A model generated the notes under the pieces. That model had not been told where the DNA came from and did no database searches. It was given only the letters and a program-made list of their open reading frames with translations. The translations under genes were made by a program, and so were the position numbers. A stretch of DNA of 7,739 nucleotides, taken from Paracoccaceae bacterium. GTDB lineage: Bacteria > Pseudomonadota > Alphaproteobacteria > Rhodobacterales > Rhodobacteraceae. The stretch covers positions 4,701 to 12,439 of the forward strand of contig NVUP01000012.1 of NCBI GenBank assembly GCA_002401945.1, given 5' to 3'. Below, in pieces: positions 5,750 to 7,739 of the stretch. How positions within the stretch are numbered: position 1 is the stretch's first letter; every line of letters starts with the position of its first letter.

Positions 5750-7084
5750 ATGCAGGTCACTGAGACGCTGAACGAAGGTCTGAAACGCGGCTATGCGATT
5801 ACCGTTACCGCTGCCGAACTGGACGCCAAGGTAAACGAAAAGCTGATCGAAGCTCAGCCGGGCATCGAAATGAAGGGTTTCCGCAAAGGTAAAGTGCCAA
5901 TGTCGCTGCTGAAAAAGCAGCACGGCGAACGTCTGATGGGCGAAGCGATGCAAGAAACCATCGACGGTGCCATGAACCAGCACTTTGAAGACAGCGGTGA
6001 CCGTCCTGCGATGCAGCCCAAGGTCGAAATGAAAGACGGCGACAACTGGAAGCCAGGCAGCGACGTCGAAGTTGAGATGTCCTATGAGGCCCTGCCAGAA
6101 ATTCCTGAGGTTGACCTGAAATCCGTTTCTCTGGAAAAGCTGGTTGTCAAAGCTGGCGAAGCCGACGTTGACGAAGCACTGGCTAACTTGGCCGAAACCG
6201 CTCAGGATTTCCAGGCCCGTGACGAAGGCGAAGCTGCCGAAGATGGCGACCAGGTTGTCATCGACTTCCTGGGTAAAGTTGACGACGTGGCCTTTGACGG
6301 CGGTGCCGGCGAAGACTATCCGCTGACCCTGGGCTCCAATTCTTTCATCCCCGGTTTTGAAGAGCAGCTGGTGGGTCTGAAGGCTGGCGACGAAAAAGAC
6401 GTCAAGGTGACCTTCCCCGAAGAGTACCAGGCCGAAAACCTGGCTGGTAAAGACGCTGTCTTTTCCTGCACGGTGAAAGAAGTCAAAGCTCCGGTTGCTG
6501 CTGAGCTGAACGACGAGCTGGCCAAGAAGTTTGGCGCCGAGGACCTGGATGGTCTGAAAACTCAGATCTCCGAGCGTCTGGAATCTGAATACGCCGGTGC
6601 CTCGCGCGCTGTGATGAAACGTGCCACTCTGGACGCGTTGGACAAGCTGGTTTCCTTTGACCTGCCTCCGTCGCTGGTCGAAGCTGAATCCAGCCAAATC
6701 GCACATCAGCTGTGGCACGAAGACAACCCCGAAGTTGAAGGTCACGATCACCCCGAGATCGAAACCACCGAGGAGCACACCTCGCTGGCCGAGCGCCGGG
6801 TCCGTCTGGGTCTGCTGCTGGCCGAGCTGGGACAGAAAGCCGAAGTCGAAGTGACTGACGCTGAAATGACCCAGGCGATCATGGGCCAGGCGCGTCAGTA
6901 TCCGGGCAAGGAGCGTGAGTTCTTTGAGTTCATCCAGAAAAACGCCCAGATGCAGCAGCAGCTTCGTGCGCCGATCTTTGAAGACAAAGTCATCGACTAT
7001 GTCTTTGAGCTGGCGGATGTGACTGAAAAGGAAGTCTCCAAAGACGAACTGCAAAAAGCTGTTGAATCGCTGGAAGAAGAATAA
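5750..7084 (+). CDS. tig: Trigger factor, ribosome-associated chaperone
   Basis: This 444-residue protein binds near the ribosome exit tunnel, shields new chains and speeds prolyl isomerisation. The ribosome-binding domain (about 1-130) carries the hallmark GFRKGKVP at residues 43-50. The FKBP-like isomerase domain spans about 166-246, from [12 protein letters not shown] through [15 protein letters not shown] to FSCTVKEVK. The C-terminal arm domain covers 247-444, including [20 protein letters not shown] and [19 protein letters not shown]. Length is normal for the family. I chose ATG 5750 because the protein then starts [17 protein letters not shown], like other trigger factors, with GGGGAA (5740-5745) just upstream. 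In-frame ATGs at 5711, 5723 and 5738 would add leader residues. The gene is alone between terminators, without clpP or clpX next to it. Third-position bias leaves a long but non-coding open frame on the opposite strand. Confidence 0.97.
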   Translation: MQVTETLNEGLKRGYAITVTAAELDAKVNEKLIEAQPGIEMKGFRKGKVPMSLLKKQHGERLMGEAMQETIDGAMNQHFEDSGDRPAMQPKVEMKDGDNWKPGSDVEVEMSYEALPEIPEVDLKSVSLEKLVVKAGEADVDEALANLAETAQDFQARDEGEAAEDGDQVVIDFLGKVDDVAFDGGAGEDYPLTLGSNSFIPGFEEQLVGLKAGDEKDVKVTFPEEYQAENLAGKDAVFSCTVKEVKAPVAAELNDELAKKFGAEDLDGLKTQISERLESEYAGASRAVMKRATLDALDKLVSFDLPPSLVEAESSQIAHQLWHEDNPEVEGHDHPEIETTEEHTSLAERRVRLGLLLAELGQKAEVEVTDAEMTQAIMGQARQYPGKEREFFEFIQKNAQMQQQLRAPIFEDKVIDYVFELADVTEKEVSKDELQKAVESLEEE

Positions 7085-7109
7085 ACCTTCTTCCCATAGT
7101 CATTGCAAG

Positions 7110-7133
7110 GGCCGCCCATTGGGCGGCCTTTTT
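7110..7133 (+). terminator. Intrinsic terminator of tig
   Basis: GGCCGCCC (7110-7117) pairs perfectly with GGGCGGCC (7121-7128) across a 3-base ATT loop, and five Ts follow (7129-7133). It begins 25 bases after the tig stop codon. Confidence 0.92.
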
Positions 7134-7182
7134 GTTGTGTAATAGGATGCTGGTATGGGATCGAATAATGACCTGACCAAAC

Positions 7183-7217
7183 GAAAAATAGCCGGTCCAT
7201 TATTTCGGACGCGGCTA
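7183..7217 (-). terminator. Second, distal terminator of the flagellin gene
   Basis: On the plus strand TAGCCGGTCC (7189-7198) pairs with GGAC-G-CGGCTA (7207-7217), ten pairs with one bulge and an 8-base loop. On the minus strand this stem runs into TATTTTTCG (about 7182-7190), the U tract expected of an intrinsic terminator for transcripts coming from the flagellin gene. Confidence 0.6.
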
Positions 7218-7227
7218 CTCAATTTAG

Positions 7228-7258
7228 CAGAAAGATCCGGGGCGCCTGAACGCCCCGG
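7228..7258 (-). terminator. First, proximal terminator of the flagellin gene
   Basis: CCGGGGCG (7237-7244) pairs perfectly with CGCCCCGG (7251-7258) around a 6-base loop. On the minus strand the stem is followed by ATCTTTCT, a T-rich but imperfect tract. It lies 10 bases past the flagellin stop codon. Confidence 0.7.
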
Positions 7259-7268
7259 TCTATTGTCT

Positions 7269-7739
7269 TTAGCGGAACAGTTGCATGATCGTTTGAGGAG
7301 CACCATTGGCGATTGACAGAGATTGCACAGCCAGCTGCTGCTGTGTCTGCAGAGCCTTCAATCGGGCCGATGCCTCCTCCATGTTGGTGTCGGTCATCGC
7401 GCTGATGCCCATTTTCATGGCGTCGGTCAGTTTGCCAACAAAATCACCCTGGTCCTTCAGTTGGGCAGCGCCAGCACCCAGCAAAGCAGCGCCTTCAATA
7501 GCGTCGGCCAGGAGGGTTTCGACTTCACCCAGTGCGGCGATCGCGTCAGCGGGGGTACCGATCGTTGTCATGCCCGCCAGGTCAAGGTTGGTCTCAAAGT
7601 CCGCAGAATCGATGGTGATTTTAGCCGCAGTAGCAGTACCAGTCGCACCAATCCGATCCAGCGAAGAAAGTACACTAAGAGAAGTAGCACTATTTCCGTC
7701 TACGTCAGCCGCCAGCAGGTTTGCACCGTTGAACTGAGC
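7269..7739 (-). CDS. fliC: Flagellin, C-terminal part (gene cut by window edge)
   Basis: The last 156 residues of a flagellin, the subunit of the flagellar filament, are encoded here. The visible chain starts AQFNGANLLAADVDG, matching the end of the N-terminal coiled-coil domain (the conserved FNGxNLL block). A short central domain follows (KITIDSADFETNLDLAGMTT). The C-terminal helix comes next, with TDTNMEEASARLKALQTQQQ, then LAVQSLSIANGAPQTIMQLF and a final R. The terminal LAxQxLSIANxAPQ pattern is diagnostic of flagellins. The N-terminus and promoter lie beyond base 7739. The short middle domain is typical of alphaproteobacterial flagellins. Two tandem terminators follow. A decayed relative lies in the same orientation at 1700-1880. 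The gene converges on tig. Confidence 0.93.
   Translation of the reverse strand, partial: AQFNGANLLAADVDGNSATSLSVLSSLDRIGATGTATAAKITIDSADFETNLDLAGMTTIGTPADAIAALGEVETLLADAIEGAALLGAGAAQLKDQGDFVGKLTDAMKMGISAMTDTNMEEASARLKALQTQQQLAVQSLSIANGAPQTIMQLFR

Noticed and set aside
5699..7054. 451-codon open frame antisense to tig
   Set aside because: The plus strand encodes a full, unmistakable trigger factor. The antisense frame is a by-product of its codon bias and gives a phenylalanine- and histidine-rich chain with no recognisable domain.
1..7739. CRISPR array, tRNA, rRNA or complete mobile element
   Set aside because: No regularly spaced repeats, no tRNA or rRNA-like sequence and no paired element ends were seen. 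The only mobile sequence is the broken TnpA fragment.

Overview
The window looks like chromosomal DNA of a marine alphaproteobacterium of the Roseobacter group (Rhodobacteraceae). The basis is recognition by eye, not a search: a trigger factor of roseobacter type, a flagellin ending in SLSIANGAPQTIMQLFR, and paired outer-membrane porins ending in ARWKF.

Left part (1-2135) is mostly a gene graveyard. From left to right it holds the tail of an IS200/IS605-type TnpA fragment whose HUH motif is damaged (1-120), an XdhC/CoxI-family relic spread over two frames (123-401), one intact minus-strand gene for a five-helix membrane protein of unknown function (479-1039), a faint RfbD-like relic read in frame just upstream of it (about 1073-1189), a GNAT acetyltransferase relic with one in-frame stop (1274-1680), and the decayed C-terminal end of a second flagellin gene on the minus strand (1700-1880). 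The stretch 1880-2135 has no gene I can identify.

Middle part (2136-5598) has a minus-strand DnaQ-like DEDDh exonuclease and then two tandem plus-strand paralogous porin genes. Each porin gene has its own signal peptide, ribosome binding site and intrinsic terminator. The 320-base gap between them carries a 26-bp near-palindrome (4197-4222) that matches the enteric CRP consensus almost exactly. This is the clearest regulatory signal in the window and suggests that the second porin is controlled separately by a CRP/FNR-family protein.

Right part (5599-7739) has the trigger factor gene tig, monocistronic between two terminators, with a small hairpin in its leader. It converges on a minus-strand flagellin gene cut by the window edge. 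Three hairpin terminators lie between the two stop codons, one for tig and two in tandem for flagellin.

I see no CRISPR array, no tRNA or rRNA gene, and no convincing new multi-gene system. The items most worth a second look are the CRP-like site before the second porin, the flagellin relic compared with the intact flagellin, and the unknown membrane protein with a histidine cluster.
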